Part shown: piece by piece, positions 36,578 through 45,507 of the stretch | Layout of the letters: every line of letters starts with the position of its first letter | Position numbering within the stretch: position 1 is the first letter of the stretch | From: Aquirufa antheringensis | GTDB lineage: Bacteria; Bacteroidota; Bacteroidia; Cytophagales; Spirosomataceae | DNA: 64,000 nucleotides | Direction: 5' to 3' | Assembly: GCF_004307425.1 (NCBI RefSeq) | Contig: NZ_SEWZ01000001.1 | Span: 373,662 to 437,661, forward strand | Position numbers and translations under genes: made by a program | The notes under the pieces: model-generated | The model's input: only the letters and a program-made list of their open reading frames with translations | What the model was told of the DNA's origin: nothing | The model's database searches: none

Positions 36578-36870
36578 AGCATCATCGCTACATAACTCTT
36601 CAATCCGAAAGCTTCTTTAGGCCGTAAATGCCGCAGCGAACAAAAACGATTCTTCGTGAGGGCGATGAAGGTGTCTGCTAGTACCAGATTTTCGATTGTC
36701 CGTACCTGAACCACGTCATTTACTGGGAAGGTATTCACTAATTTTTTCCAGCGAAATAATCGAAGTGAGTAGACTTCAATCATCCCATTACGGACGCTTA
36801 CTTCACGCCCCTCTTTTCCCATTAATAAAACGTAAAAAGGACTTTTGCAGAGATAGTATTTTGTTTCCAT
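36574..36870 (-). CDS. 98-residue hypothetical protein
   Basis: I recognise no family. The protein alternates short beta-like stretches (YYLCKSPFYVLLMG, REVSVRNGMIEVYSLRLF, DVVQVRTIENLVLADTFIALT) and has no signal peptide or membrane helix; it could be a small beta-barrel or PH-like domain. Its end overlaps the convergent transporter gene by four bases. A 10-bp-phased CCAAAT array lies 54 bp upstream of the start. Confidence 0.5.
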   Translation of the reverse strand: METKYYLCKSPFYVLLMGKEGREVSVRNGMIEVYSLRLFRWKKLVNTFPVNDVVQVRTIENLVLADTFIALTKNRFCSLRHLRPKEAFGLKSYVAMML

Positions 36871-36923
36871 AGCGTTTTAATTTCTATGGAATAAAGCTAC
36901 GCTAACCGCAGGATACATCCTTT

Positions 36924-36953
36924 GGCCAAATAGGGCCAAATGTGTTCAAACGA
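36924..36953. promoter_or_regulatory. three 10-bp CCAAAT-type units
   Basis: GGCCAAATAG, GGCCAAATGT and the weaker GTTCAAACGA are in 10-bp phase in the gap upstream of the 98-residue gene; compare 34417-34446. Confidence 0.5.
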
Positions 36954-36960
36954 GTACAGC

Positions 36961-39339
36961 CTATTCGAAACAATCCATGCCAATAGGCGCACCATCCGGA
37001 ATCATCGGCGTCTGCATCGGTTTCCAATCCGCTGGATTCGCTTTGAATTGATCGATTGTTTGAACAAGATAACTTGCGAAAGCGCCAGGCTTTTTGCTGT
37101 ACATAAATCGAATTCCTTTAACAGACTCATTCACTTCTGCCGCCGCTAAAGGAGAAATGGATGGCGCATTTAACACATTCAATAAAGACGAAACTACTTT
37201 GAAATTGATGGTCTCTTGCGTGGCTTGCAAATAGGGATCCGTGTGCGCTGTGTACAGGGTCGCGTTTAACAAGGTGCTTAATGTCTCAGAAACCCCTAAT
37301 TGCTGCGCATTCACCGCTTTATTACCTGCTAGACGAGATAAGCGATCTGGATGTAATAAGAAGTCCAAGGTGAAATCGGCTGCCGATTCTACGGCGCCCA
37401 TCGGATCAAATGTGATGCCGGTCTTGCCTTTAAACGATTCGCGAGTTCGGTCGTTATTAAAAGCGCGTGGAGGGAAGAGGGCTAATTTATCCTTAGGAAT
37501 CGCTAGTGTTCGCGCGTCCAAAGTCTGGGTCACTGCTTTTAAAGCTTGCGTTTGCAACGCAACAGAGGCTGGTTCCAGGACTAATTCCTTACCACCTCTC
37601 ACCGCGTAAGTGTATTCAGAACCGCCTATGATTTTCGTGGTCGCTTCGGTTTGGTAACGATGTAAGAAATACAAGGGAACGAAGACGTCTTCCAGGTGAG
37701 AATAGGTTTCGTTCAGGCGAATGTTGTGAACGGAGAAGTTTGCGATCGCTTTTTTGCGTACGGCTAAAAGGTGTTCAAGTTCGTCTACAATCGTTTTTCC
37801 ATTGTCCCAAAGGTGTGCATAGATATGCGCTCCACCCGGGTTGCGCGCGTCGGAGTCGGTGATGAAGCGAAGACCTTTGGCATAGGCTTTATCAATGACT
37901 TGATTTAATTCAGCTGTTGTTTTGTGATCGCCGTAAGCGTAATCAACTGATACTTTATCCCAATCCCCGATTTTTGTGTCGTAGGCGTGGCTGAAATCCA
38001 TTTGATCTCCTTTGAAGTCAATCTGTGGATGGGGATAATCCATCACGCTCGAATTCTCCCGAGCACTTGCTGCATAATTGTGGGCAAAACCTAGTGTATG
38101 GCCTATTTCGTGTGCCGCCAGTTGTCTAATACGAGCCAAAGACATCGCCATCATTGGCCCATTCGCCGAACCATCAACTGCAAAAGGGGCGTTCATCAGC
38201 GCCTGTGCGATCAAGAAATCTTGGCGGATTCTAAGGCTCCCTAGACTCACATGGCCCTTCATAATTTCGCCCGTACGCGGATCTGTAATCGAAGCGCCGT
38301 AACTCCAGCCCCGCGTAGAACGGTGCACCCATTGGATGACGTGGTAGCGTACATCCATTGGATCTGCGTCCTCCGGCAATAATTTGACTTGGAAAGCATC
38401 TTTGTATCCGATCGACTCGAATGCCTGATTCCACCAGCGGCCACCCTCCATCAAGGCTGAGCGAACCGGTTCTGGGGTGCCATTGTCTAAATAATAGATG
38501 ATCGGCTTAACTGCCTCGCTAACGGCAGCTTTAGGGTCTTTTTTCTCCAACCGGTGGCGCGTAATCCACTGCTTCAATACCACCTCATTGACTGGGGAAG
38601 AATAATCTTGGAAAGAAATCGCGTTTGCTCCTGAACGTGGATCAAACAAGCGTGGCTCGTATTTATTGTCCGGTAATTCGATGAATGAATGGTGTTCTAC
38701 CACCGTCACGTAATCTGCATTAGGCACTACGGAGCGAACTTCAGCCCCTGTTCCATTGCCTGCAAAAGTCAGGCGCGCCTCGAATTCCGTGTTTTTAGGG
38801 AATGATTTCGTGCGGTCTAAGGCCAAAGAGCTTTTGGACTTATCTAAACTATAGCTTCCTTGTTTAGCCTGCGTTAAGCGCTTTAATACGCCATGCGCGT
38901 CTTGCATCAGAAAATCGGTGATGTCGATAATGTAAACACCATCAGAAGAGCTCTCAATTTTGAATCCAAATAGGACCGATTTCGCGAAAGCTTGTTGAAC
39001 TGATAATTTCTCCAAAGCATTGCTCGTATTCGCCCGGTATTGGGTATTCGGTTGAACTAAGAAGATTTTGTTTCCTTGTTTTTCAAAGAAGACCACTTGC
39101 TCGTTTCCTAGTTGTCCGCGGTCTAATCCGAGGTCATTGTTTCCCACGCCTTGCGCTAGGGAATAGGTATATAAAAACTCCTCATTCAGCTTTTTGACTT
39201 CTAAAAAGATCTTGTCATTCGACTCATCGTAGTAGAAGTTGAAATAACCCGTGTGGGCTTTCATGGATTTTACTTTCTCAGCGATTTGCGCGGTGGTGCT
39301 AAAGCTGATTAAGGCGAAAAGAAGGAGCAGTTTTTTCAT
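36961..39339 (-). CDS. secreted zinc metalloprotease (DUF5117/DUF4953 type)
   Basis: A 792-residue exported protein (signal MKKLLLLFALISFSTTAQ). The catalytic metzincin motif HEIGHTLGFAH lies near residue 408, with the extra aspartate-free HExxHxxGxxH spacing intact; NSSVMDYPHPQ about 15 residues later supplies the Met-turn. The N-terminal third (FLYTYSLAQGVGNNDLGLDRGQ) matches DUF5117 and the C-terminal part DUF4953. Such proteases are widespread in Bacteroidota and act in the periplasm or outside the cell. The natural substrate is unknown. Confidence 0.9.
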   Translation of the reverse strand: MKKLLLLFALISFSTTAQIAEKVKSMKAHTGYFNFYYDESNDKIFLEVKKLNEEFLYTYSLAQGVGNNDLGLDRGQLGNEQVVFFEKQGNKIFLVQPNTQYRANTSNALEKLSVQQAFAKSVLFGFKIESSSDGVYIIDITDFLMQDAHGVLKRLTQAKQGSYSLDKSKSSLALDRTKSFPKNTEFEARLTFAGNGTGAEVRSVVPNADYVTVVEHHSFIELPDNKYEPRLFDPRSGANAISFQDYSSPVNEVVLKQWITRHRLEKKDPKAAVSEAVKPIIYYLDNGTPEPVRSALMEGGRWWNQAFESIGYKDAFQVKLLPEDADPMDVRYHVIQWVHRSTRGWSYGASITDPRTGEIMKGHVSLGSLRIRQDFLIAQALMNAPFAVDGSANGPMMAMSLARIRQLAAHEIGHTLGFAHNYAASARENSSVMDYPHPQIDFKGDQMDFSHAYDTKIGDWDKVSVDYAYGDHKTTAELNQVIDKAYAKGLRFITDSDARNPGGAHIYAHLWDNGKTIVDELEHLLAVRKKAIANFSVHNIRLNETYSHLEDVFVPLYFLHRYQTEATTKIIGGSEYTYAVRGGKELVLEPASVALQTQALKAVTQTLDARTLAIPKDKLALFPPRAFNNDRTRESFKGKTGITFDPMGAVESAADFTLDFLLHPDRLSRLAGNKAVNAQQLGVSETLSTLLNATLYTAHTDPYLQATQETINFKVVSSLLNVLNAPSISPLAAAEVNESVKGIRFMYSKKPGAFASYLVQTIDQFKANPADWKPMQTPMIPDGAPIGMDCFE

Positions 39340-39368
39340 GCCCTAATGTAAGAATTATTTTGCTGTTT

Positions 39369-40319
39369 TTACCAGCGATCTAATCCGAGAATCTTTTTAC
39401 CTAATGCATTCAGGCTAGCCGTTTCGTATTTCGTTTGTTCCCATTTGCGCGGATCGCCTGGGAAAGCATAGCCTTCAGGAGCGATGCGGTCTCGCCACGA
39501 GTTTACGCGCCATTCGCGCAAGGAATCGTTATCTTCCTCCGCTGGCATCATCGAGATGTATTGGGCACAACGTACTTTGTCGCTATTATTCGCTCGGATT
39601 CCGTGAGGTTGCAAGCTATTGAAAATCAACAGGTCTCCTGCTTCTAATTTGACTTTAGTAGGGGTAAAGCCGGTCGTATCTGGAAGGAAGCGATTGCGAT
39701 CCTCCGGTTGTGTTAATTTCCAGGTATCATAATTGCGAAAAAGTTCAGGGATGCACTGAAAACCTCCCATATTCTCATCTAATTGATCCGCTAAGGCCAA
39801 AACTCCTTGCACATTCACAGGTCTCGTTTCTGGATCGTAATCCCAGTGAATAAAGGCTTTGTATTCGTGACCTGGACGAATAGGGAAATTCAAATTCGCG
39901 CGATCGATAGTCACCCACAATTTCTCCGTCCCCCAAATATCAGCAAAAGCATCATAAACCCGCTGTTCTGATCGATTATCCCACTGCAATTGGCTATTAT
40001 AACATTCCACCATTCCCGTGTTCGCCAGCTCTTTCATCTTCATTTCAGCCCGTGGCGCCGTATACCAGGTGGAGGAATCATTCGGATCTTTCTCTTCAAA
40101 CTCATACAAGAATGCCGCAGTCTTCAATGCTTGTTCTCTCGGAACCGCCTGCTTAATCACGACATAGCCATTATGTTTCCAAAACGCCCAATCCTCTTCG
40201 CTTAATACACGAAGTGGCTCGCCGTTCGAACGGTCGTTTAATTTTACCGCACTGCTCTTTGCGGTGGAGGGATTGCCGGGAATATCGTAGTGGCCGTTGT
40301 TAGGGATGTCAGTTTTCAT
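39369..40319 (-). CDS. phytanoyl-CoA dioxygenase family protein
   Basis: A 316-residue Fe(II)/2-oxoglutarate oxygenase of the PhyH fold. Iron ligands are probably the HWD pair in FIHWDYDPETRPVNVQ near residue 157 and the histidine in NSLQPHGIRANNSDKVR near residue 235, whose arginine would bind 2-oxoglutarate. GYVVIKQAVPREQALK near residue 50 is the family N-terminus. The minus-strand upstream region contains TACCTTTG (complement of 40339-40346), a fitting -7 element. It is divergent from an AraC regulator that may control it. The substrate is unknown. Confidence 0.87.
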   Translation of the reverse strand: MKTDIPNNGHYDIPGNPSTAKSSAVKLNDRSNGEPLRVLSEEDWAFWKHNGYVVIKQAVPREQALKTAAFLYEFEEKDPNDSSTWYTAPRAEMKMKELANTGMVECYNSQLQWDNRSEQRVYDAFADIWGTEKLWVTIDRANLNFPIRPGHEYKAFIHWDYDPETRPVNVQGVLALADQLDENMGGFQCIPELFRNYDTWKLTQPEDRNRFLPDTTGFTPTKVKLEAGDLLIFNSLQPHGIRANNSDKVRCAQYISMMPAEEDNDSLREWRVNSWRDRIAPEGYAFPGDPRKWEQTKYETASLNALGKKILGLDRW

Positions 40320-40435
40320 AGGTGTTTATTTTGTATGCCAAAGGTATAGCGACCTGAGCCTCTTTTTTTCTGCTCTATTGATAATTATTTGCACTGTATT
40401 GATATTTTATTTCATCATTTAACTATTTTAGGCAA

Positions 40436-41281
40436 ATGAAATTGAATTTAGAGCAAATTCTGCCGGATAGTGATAGTTCGTTTAGGTTCCTGTTGACCCC
40501 TAAATTGAATGAAGTTTTCTATTGGCATTTTCACCCCGAAATCGAATTAGTGTATGTAGAGGCAGATAAAGGAATTCGCCACATTGGGGAACATATCTCG
40601 ACCTATGAGGGATGCGATTTGGCCTTAATCGGATCTTATATTCCCCACTTGAATTTCGATTATGGCGTAAAAGCAACGGTGGAGACGGTTGTGATTCAGT
40701 TTCCAGAGACTTATTTCGAGAGTGGCTTGGTCCGAATTCCCGAATTAAAAAAGGTCGTAGATCTGATGGAACGGGCGAAAACGGGATTGGCTTTTACAGG
40801 TGAAACGAAGCGGATTGCCGGTGTACGGTTGAAAAAATTAGCACATTTGGATCGATTTCATCAGTTTGTGGAGCTGATGAGCATCTTCCAGTTTTTGGCA
40901 GAATCAGACGAATATGAGGATCTCGATGTGCACCCTATTTCTAACCAAACTATCCTCAAACAACAAGAACGGATGCACCGCATCCATCAATTCGTCGAAG
41001 CAAATTTCCAAAAACCCATCGACACCCAGCAAATCGCGAACGAAGTTAACCTTTCACTTCCGGCCTTTTGCCGTTATTTTAAGAAAACGACGAAACTAAC
41101 TTACACCGATTTCGTGAATCAATACCGTGTTCAATACGCGAAGAAACTCTTGATTCAAGACAAGAATGTAACGGAGACCTGCTTCGAGTCTGGCTTCGAA
41201 AGTCTTTCCTATTTCAACCGGATCTTCAAGAAATGGACAGGGGAGGCACCGTCGAGTTTTAGGAAACAGCGGTTAAAATAA
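40436..41281 (+). CDS. AraC-family transcription regulator with cupin sensor
   Basis: A 281-residue regulator: an N-terminal cupin-like domain (FYWHFHPEIELVYVEADKG near residue 30, with the HPE segment) and a C-terminal AraC double helix-turn-helix from about residue 185 (EVNLSLPAFCRYFKKTTKLTYTDFVNQYRVQYAKKLL, then CFESGFESLSYFNRIFKKWTGEAPSSFR, each read as a family block). The layout fits a sugar- or metabolite-responsive activator. Divergence from the dioxygenase gene, 116 bp apart, suggests that gene as its target. Confidence 0.9.
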   Translation: MKLNLEQILPDSDSSFRFLLTPKLNEVFYWHFHPEIELVYVEADKGIRHIGEHISTYEGCDLALIGSYIPHLNFDYGVKATVETVVIQFPETYFESGLVRIPELKKVVDLMERAKTGLAFTGETKRIAGVRLKKLAHLDRFHQFVELMSIFQFLAESDEYEDLDVHPISNQTILKQQERMHRIHQFVEANFQKPIDTQQIANEVNLSLPAFCRYFKKTTKLTYTDFVNQYRVQYAKKLLIQDKNVTETCFESGFESLSYFNRIFKKWTGEAPSSFRKQRLK

Positions 41282-41331
41282 GACGCCGAAGAACAATGTC
41301 CTCCGGCCTCTTTAAAAATGCTTAGCAAGGA

Positions 41332-42240
41332 TTATTTTCTCCCTTGAGAATATTGATCAATACCGGAGATTTTTCCGTTTAAATCAAATTGGAAAATTTC
41401 AACTAACGATTTGTTCCAAACAGAACCATCCTTAGAAACACGCTTCTCAGTAGAAGTGACAAATACACCTGAAACAGGATCCGTATAGGCGATCTTAATA
41501 GGAAGAATGCTTGTAAATTTCCAGTCTAGTGAAGTATAACCATCCATCATTTGGCTAAGGTCTTTTTTTGTCAACTCTGATTTGTTGCCATCAAAGTCAG
41601 TGATTTTCACCTTTTCAGCGAAGAAAGTTAACACTGTAGCAACATCCATCGCATTATAGGCTTTGTTGAATTTCTCCATAGCTTCAATCTCACCGCGATT
41701 TGAGAATTGGAATGCTCTGCCGTTTACTTCATTCTTAGGATCCTCCGTAATATATTTTCCGCCTGTTGTTTTGCCGAATTCGTTAGTCGATGGAATTTTC
41801 GAGTATTGATTGAAGTTACTGATTTTGCCATCCTTGTTTATTTCGAATATCTCAAAAAGATTCATTTTCTCTTTTGAACCATCTTTTGCTTCACGCGTTT
41901 CCTCTGATTGCAATAATACAATTTCATTCTTTGAACCGGCTACTTTAATAGGCAAGATCGCCATAGGTACATCATTTACATTCTTGATATAGTTGTGCCA
42001 TTTCTTGTTGAATTCAATCATATCCTTTTGCATTTCTGAAGAGTAATACGTTAGTTCCTTTTCAGAATCATTTGCATTGTATGCTTTAACCGCATCTAAT
42101 ACTACCTGGCTGCTTTTTTCAGAACCTAATTGAAATGCTTTTCCAGCATCTGGGCCAGAGAAATACTTACCTGCTGTCGTTTGTGCCGAGACACTGAATG
42201 TCGATGCGATGATCGCACCTGCTAGAACAAATTTTTTCAT
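41332..42240 (-). CDS. exported protein with two NTF2/SnoaL-like repeats
   Basis: A 302-residue protein with a signal peptide (MKKFVLAGAIIASTFSVSAQ). Two related units of about 130 residues follow: each begins with an AFQL/AFQF segment, has VxxxVKAYNAND or MEKFNKAYNAMD, and closes with LxEIFxxxxxGKISxxxQYS. This duplication of an NTF2-like fold suggests a binding protein or barrel dimer in one chain. Catalytic residues are not obvious. It is divergent from a SnoaL-like lipoprotein, across an intergenic region carrying the 26-bp inverted repeat. Confidence 0.7.
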   Translation of the reverse strand: MKKFVLAGAIIASTFSVSAQTTAGKYFSGPDAGKAFQLGSEKSSQVVLDAVKAYNANDSEKELTYYSSEMQKDMIEFNKKWHNYIKNVNDVPMAILPIKVAGSKNEIVLLQSEETREAKDGSKEKMNLFEIFEINKDGKISNFNQYSKIPSTNEFGKTTGGKYITEDPKNEVNGRAFQFSNRGEIEAMEKFNKAYNAMDVATVLTFFAEKVKITDFDGNKSELTKKDLSQMMDGYTSLDWKFTSILPIKIAYTDPVSGVFVTSTEKRVSKDGSVWNKSLVEIFQFDLNGKISGIDQYSQGRK

Positions 42241-42315
42241 TGAGATTAATTTTTTTGATTAGGTCAGCAAGTACACTTGAAAAAAGGGTCTGTGGAAAGA
42301 AAAGGAGAATGCATT

Positions 42316-42341
42316 TGTTCCCAAATGCGCAAAAGGGAACA
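42316..42341. promoter_or_regulatory. 26-bp inverted-repeat element, copy 2
   Basis: TGTTCCC, twelve bases, GGGAACA, nearly identical to 34371-34396. It is almost centred between the two divergent starts (76 and 73 bp away). In inverted orientation the flank AAATGCAT is also shared with copy 1. Confidence 0.6.
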
Positions 42342-42413
42342 TATTCGCTCGTTCTAAATGAGCAATAGCGAGGGAGATGTACTAGGTTTGGCAAACATCA
42401 AAAAACAATAACA

Positions 42414-42905
42414 ATGAAAAAACTTATTTTATCACTTTGTGTGGCGGCGGGATTATTCTCTTGCACGTCAGAGTCGGATCAAAATGCCATTGTAGGTAAA
42501 GCTAACGTAGCTTATTACGGGCGTGTTTGGGAAGTAGCTATCAATGAAGGTCGTACTAATATCTTGGATTCAGCTTACGTGGAGGATGCCGTATTGCATA
42601 CTGTGCCTGAAGTAAAAGGCAAAGCAAATTGCAAAGCCTATTATGAAAACTTTGTCACAGGTTTCACGGAGCGTCAATTTACGGTGAAGGAAATTTTTGC
42701 GGATGGCGACAAATTAGTCAAGTACTGGCAGTTCAAAGGAAAGCACACGGGTAATTTCTTTGGCATTCCTGCAACGGGAAAATCGGTAGACGTTATCGGT
42801 TGTACAATCGTGAAAATGAAGGATGGAAAAATTGCTGAAGAGCAAGATTTCATGGACAATATGGTATTGATGACTCAGTTAGGTCTACTGCCAGCAAGTA
42901 AATAA
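42414..42905 (+). CDS. SnoaL-like ester cyclase-family lipoprotein
   Basis: A 163-residue lipoprotein (MKKLILSLCVAAGLFSCTSE, lipobox cysteine at residue 17) with a single SnoaL/NTF2-like domain: YYENFVTGFTERQFTVKEIFADGDKLVKYWQFKGKHTGNFFGIPATGK is spread over residues 80-125 and IAEEQDFMDNMVLMTQLG ends the fold. The family contains polyketide cyclases but many members have no known activity. TAGGTTTG at 42383-42390 could be its -7 element. Confidence 0.82.
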   Translation: MKKLILSLCVAAGLFSCTSESDQNAIVGKANVAYYGRVWEVAINEGRTNILDSAYVEDAVLHTVPEVKGKANCKAYYENFVTGFTERQFTVKEIFADGDKLVKYWQFKGKHTGNFFGIPATGKSVDVIGCTIVKMKDGKIAEEQDFMDNMVLMTQLGLLPASK

Positions 42906-42911
42906 GTGGAT

Positions 42912-42940
42912 AAAGGCGGGGGCTTAGGCTCCTGCCTTTT
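42912..42940. terminator. bidirectional hairpin terminator with a stop codon in its loop
   Basis: AAAGGCGGGGGC pairs with GCTCCTGCCTTT through 12 pairs (two G-U) around the loop TTAG. The loop contains the TAA stop of the minus-strand AraC gene (42924-42926). Confidence 0.8.
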
Positions 42941-44105
42941 CTTTGATATACACAGAAGGGGTTACTCCTTTGCGCGCCTTGAAGGCATCGATGAATTTTG
43001 AACGCGAGACGAAACCAGCATCTGTTGAAATGGCTTCGATGGTGATCTTCTTCGCATTTCCCTCCTCTATTAATTGACACGCATACTCAATGCGCAAATC
43101 ATTTTTCCATTCTCCAAAGGTCTTTTCCATCTCCTTATTGAAGTAATTCGACAGGAATCGCTCGGGCATTTTTAGGTCAAAGGACATTTGCGACAAGGAG
43201 AAGTCCTTTTTTACAAAGGGATGGGAGGCTAAATAACCCTCTAACTCCCTTTCAAAGGCATAAAAGCTACTCGATTTCTTGGCTAAACTAGATTTGATTT
43301 CTTGCAAGATCGTGCCTGCATTTAGCTCCACTTCGTAGGAAACGTTACCGTAGAGGATTTTGGGAAATAAAAACAAAATGAAGTTTTGGACAAAAAAACC
43401 TCCTCCACAGATCGCAAAGAAGCGAGCCTCGCTGAAAATGACATTCGATGGAATGCCAAAAATCGCATAATTATGCGCATAAATGGTAATCATGTGCCCC
43501 AAACTATTCGAGGCAATCACTAATTGCAAAAAGATCAAGGAGAAAATCCATTTCTGAATCAAGCGATGATTCGAGGGTAAAGCACCGTATTTCAGCAGGA
43601 GATGACGCTTATTCACAAGAAAATAGATCACAGAAGCCACACAATAGAGAATTAAATGGATAGAACGGCCATATAAAATCTGTTCAAAAGTGACCCATTG
43701 GAAATTCAAATTATAATCTTCGGTGATATTCACAATCTCGTGCGCCATCGCCGTCTTTGTCGCTAAGGACAAAGTCGTGAAAGGTAAGGTGGCTAATCCC
43801 GTAAAAATCGCCGGAATCAAATGCAATAAATCAGACAGGTGAAGTTGCTTGTCTTCTGAAACGGTGTGTTTGACATAAAAAAACAAAGCAGGGCCGAGCA
43901 AGAAGGAGAGTGGTAGAAAATGGACGAAACAGATGCCCTCCCAAAACTCGATTTTACTATAATGCAAGCCAAAATACACCATCAATACGGAATTGCAGCA
44001 CAAGAAAAACAAGGCCAAAAACGTATTGGATCTATTCAATGAACTAAGGTAGTACAAGAGAATAAAGGAAGTGAAAATGCCGAACAGCGGAGCTAGTATT
44101 GCCAA
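42924..44105 (-). CDS. membrane-bound AraC-family regulator
   Basis: A 393-residue protein with about seven hydrophobic helices in residues 1-260 (for example LAPLFGIFTSFILLYYL and IHLILYCVASVIYFLV) and an AraC-type HTH domain in the last 100 residues (FSLSQMSFDLKMPERFLSNYF, then ISTDAGFVSRSKFIDAFKARKG). Such membrane-anchored AraC regulators are frequent in Bacteroidota and may sense envelope or lipid signals. It is convergent with the SnoaL-like gene and divergent from the CoA-transferase gene, 52 bp away, which it could control. Confidence 0.88.
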   Translation of the reverse strand: MAILAPLFGIFTSFILLYYLSSLNRSNTFLALFFLCCNSVLMVYFGLHYSKIEFWEGICFVHFLPLSFLLGPALFFYVKHTVSEDKQLHLSDLLHLIPAIFTGLATLPFTTLSLATKTAMAHEIVNITEDYNLNFQWVTFEQILYGRSIHLILYCVASVIYFLVNKRHLLLKYGALPSNHRLIQKWIFSLIFLQLVIASNSLGHMITIYAHNYAIFGIPSNVIFSEARFFAICGGGFFVQNFILFLFPKILYGNVSYEVELNAGTILQEIKSSLAKKSSSFYAFERELEGYLASHPFVKKDFSLSQMSFDLKMPERFLSNYFNKEMEKTFGEWKNDLRIEYACQLIEEGNAKKITIEAISTDAGFVSRSKFIDAFKARKGVTPSVYIKEKAGA

Positions 44106-44157
44106 AACTTGATATTAATCAGCTACAAGATAAGAATATTCTGTTTAATTTAACCCA

Positions 44158-45507
44158 ATGAACAAGGTTTACGATTCGGCTTTTGAGGCCATTTTTGATG
44201 TTACATCGGGCTCATCGATGTTGTTTGGCGGTTTTGGATTAACTGGAATCCCAGAAAATGCGATCGATGCCTTGCTGGCAGCAGGTACTGCCGAAATACT
44301 TTGTATCTCGAATGAAGCGGGAATCGAAGGCTTTGGCTTAGGTAAATTAGTCGCCTCCCGAGCCATCAATAAGCTCATCTGTTCCTATGTGGGCGAAAAT
44401 CACTTATTAGAAGCGTTGATTCTAGAAGGGCACTTATCTGTGGAACTTGTTCCTCAGGGAACCTTAGCGGAACGCATCCGTTGCGGTGGTGCAGGGATTC
44501 CCGCCTTTTTCACGCCGGCAGGAGTAGGGACAGAAGTAGCTGAGGGGAAAGAAGTGCGGGAGTTTGGGGGAAAGAAATACCTCTTAGAAACCGCGCTTAC
44601 AGCAGATTTTGCATTTGTGAAAGCTTGGAAAGGGGACACGGATGGCAATTTGATTTACAAAGGAACCTCCCGCAATTTCAATCCAGTCATAGCTCCAGCA
44701 GGTAAAATCACCATCGCCGAAGTAGAAGAACTAGTGCCCGCAGGTTCGCTAGACCCGAACGAAATCCACACGCCAGGTATCTATGTGCAGCGTATTTTTC
44801 AGGGATCAAACTATGTCAAACCCATTGAAAAATTCGGTGCCTTAGCTCATTCAGAAGATGAAAAGAAGGAAATCATTGCCCGCCGTTTAGCGAAAGAAAT
44901 CAAAGACGGTGATTATGTCAACCTTGGCATCGGCATTCCTACGCGGGTCTCAAACCATATTCCACCAGGAATGAAAGTGATATTACAATCAGAAAATGGA
45001 TTATTAGGCATTGGCCCTTTAGCCGAACCTGGTCAAGAAGATCCCGATTTAATCAATGCGAGCAAGCGTCCGATTACGATTTTAAAGGGTGGTTCTCTAT
45101 TTAGTTCCGCCGAAAGTTTTGCAATGATCCGTGGCGACCATATTGACGTGACGATTTTAGGGGGAATGCAGGTTTCTGAGCGCGGGGATTTAGCGAATTG
45201 GAAAGTACCTGGCAAAATGGTCAAAGGGATGGGAGGGGCGATGGACCTAGTCGCTTCCGCAGACAGAGTCATTGTGGCGATGTTGCATTTGACCTCCGAT
45301 GGAAAATCGAAATTAGTCTCTTCTTGTGATTTGCCTTTAACGGGGGAACGCTGCGTCACACGAATTATAACCGATTTAGCCGTGATTGACATAAACCCCG
45401 AAGGCGGCTTTCTATTAAAAGAGCGTGCCCACGGGGTTTCTATTGAACAAATCAAAGCGGCCACAGCCGGTAGATTACTCATCCCAGACGAAGTGCCGGA
45501 ATTTTAG
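44158..45507 (+). CDS. fused 3-oxoacid CoA-transferase (SCOT), A and B parts
   Basis: A 449-residue single chain joining the subunits that most bacteria encode separately. The A part (residues 1-230) has MLFGGFGLTGIPENAIDALL; the B part begins near residue 238 (IIARRLAKEIKDGDYVNLGIGIPT) and contains the catalytic glutamate in LQSENGLLGIGP near residue 279. The enzyme moves CoA from succinyl-CoA to acetoacetate in ketone-body or branched-chain catabolism. The linker is very short, as in animal mitochondrial SCOT. Its end overlaps the convergent oxidoreductase gene by four bases. Confidence 0.92.
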   Translation: MNKVYDSAFEAIFDVTSGSSMLFGGFGLTGIPENAIDALLAAGTAEILCISNEAGIEGFGLGKLVASRAINKLICSYVGENHLLEALILEGHLSVELVPQGTLAERIRCGGAGIPAFFTPAGVGTEVAEGKEVREFGGKKYLLETALTADFAFVKAWKGDTDGNLIYKGTSRNFNPVIAPAGKITIAEVEELVPAGSLDPNEIHTPGIYVQRIFQGSNYVKPIEKFGALAHSEDEKKEIIARRLAKEIKDGDYVNLGIGIPTRVSNHIPPGMKVILQSENGLLGIGPLAEPGQEDPDLINASKRPITILKGGSLFSSAESFAMIRGDHIDVTILGGMQVSERGDLANWKVPGKMVKGMGGAMDLVASADRVIVAMLHLTSDGKSKLVSSCDLPLTGERCVTRIITDLAVIDINPEGGFLLKERAHGVSIEQIKAATAGRLLIPDEVPEF

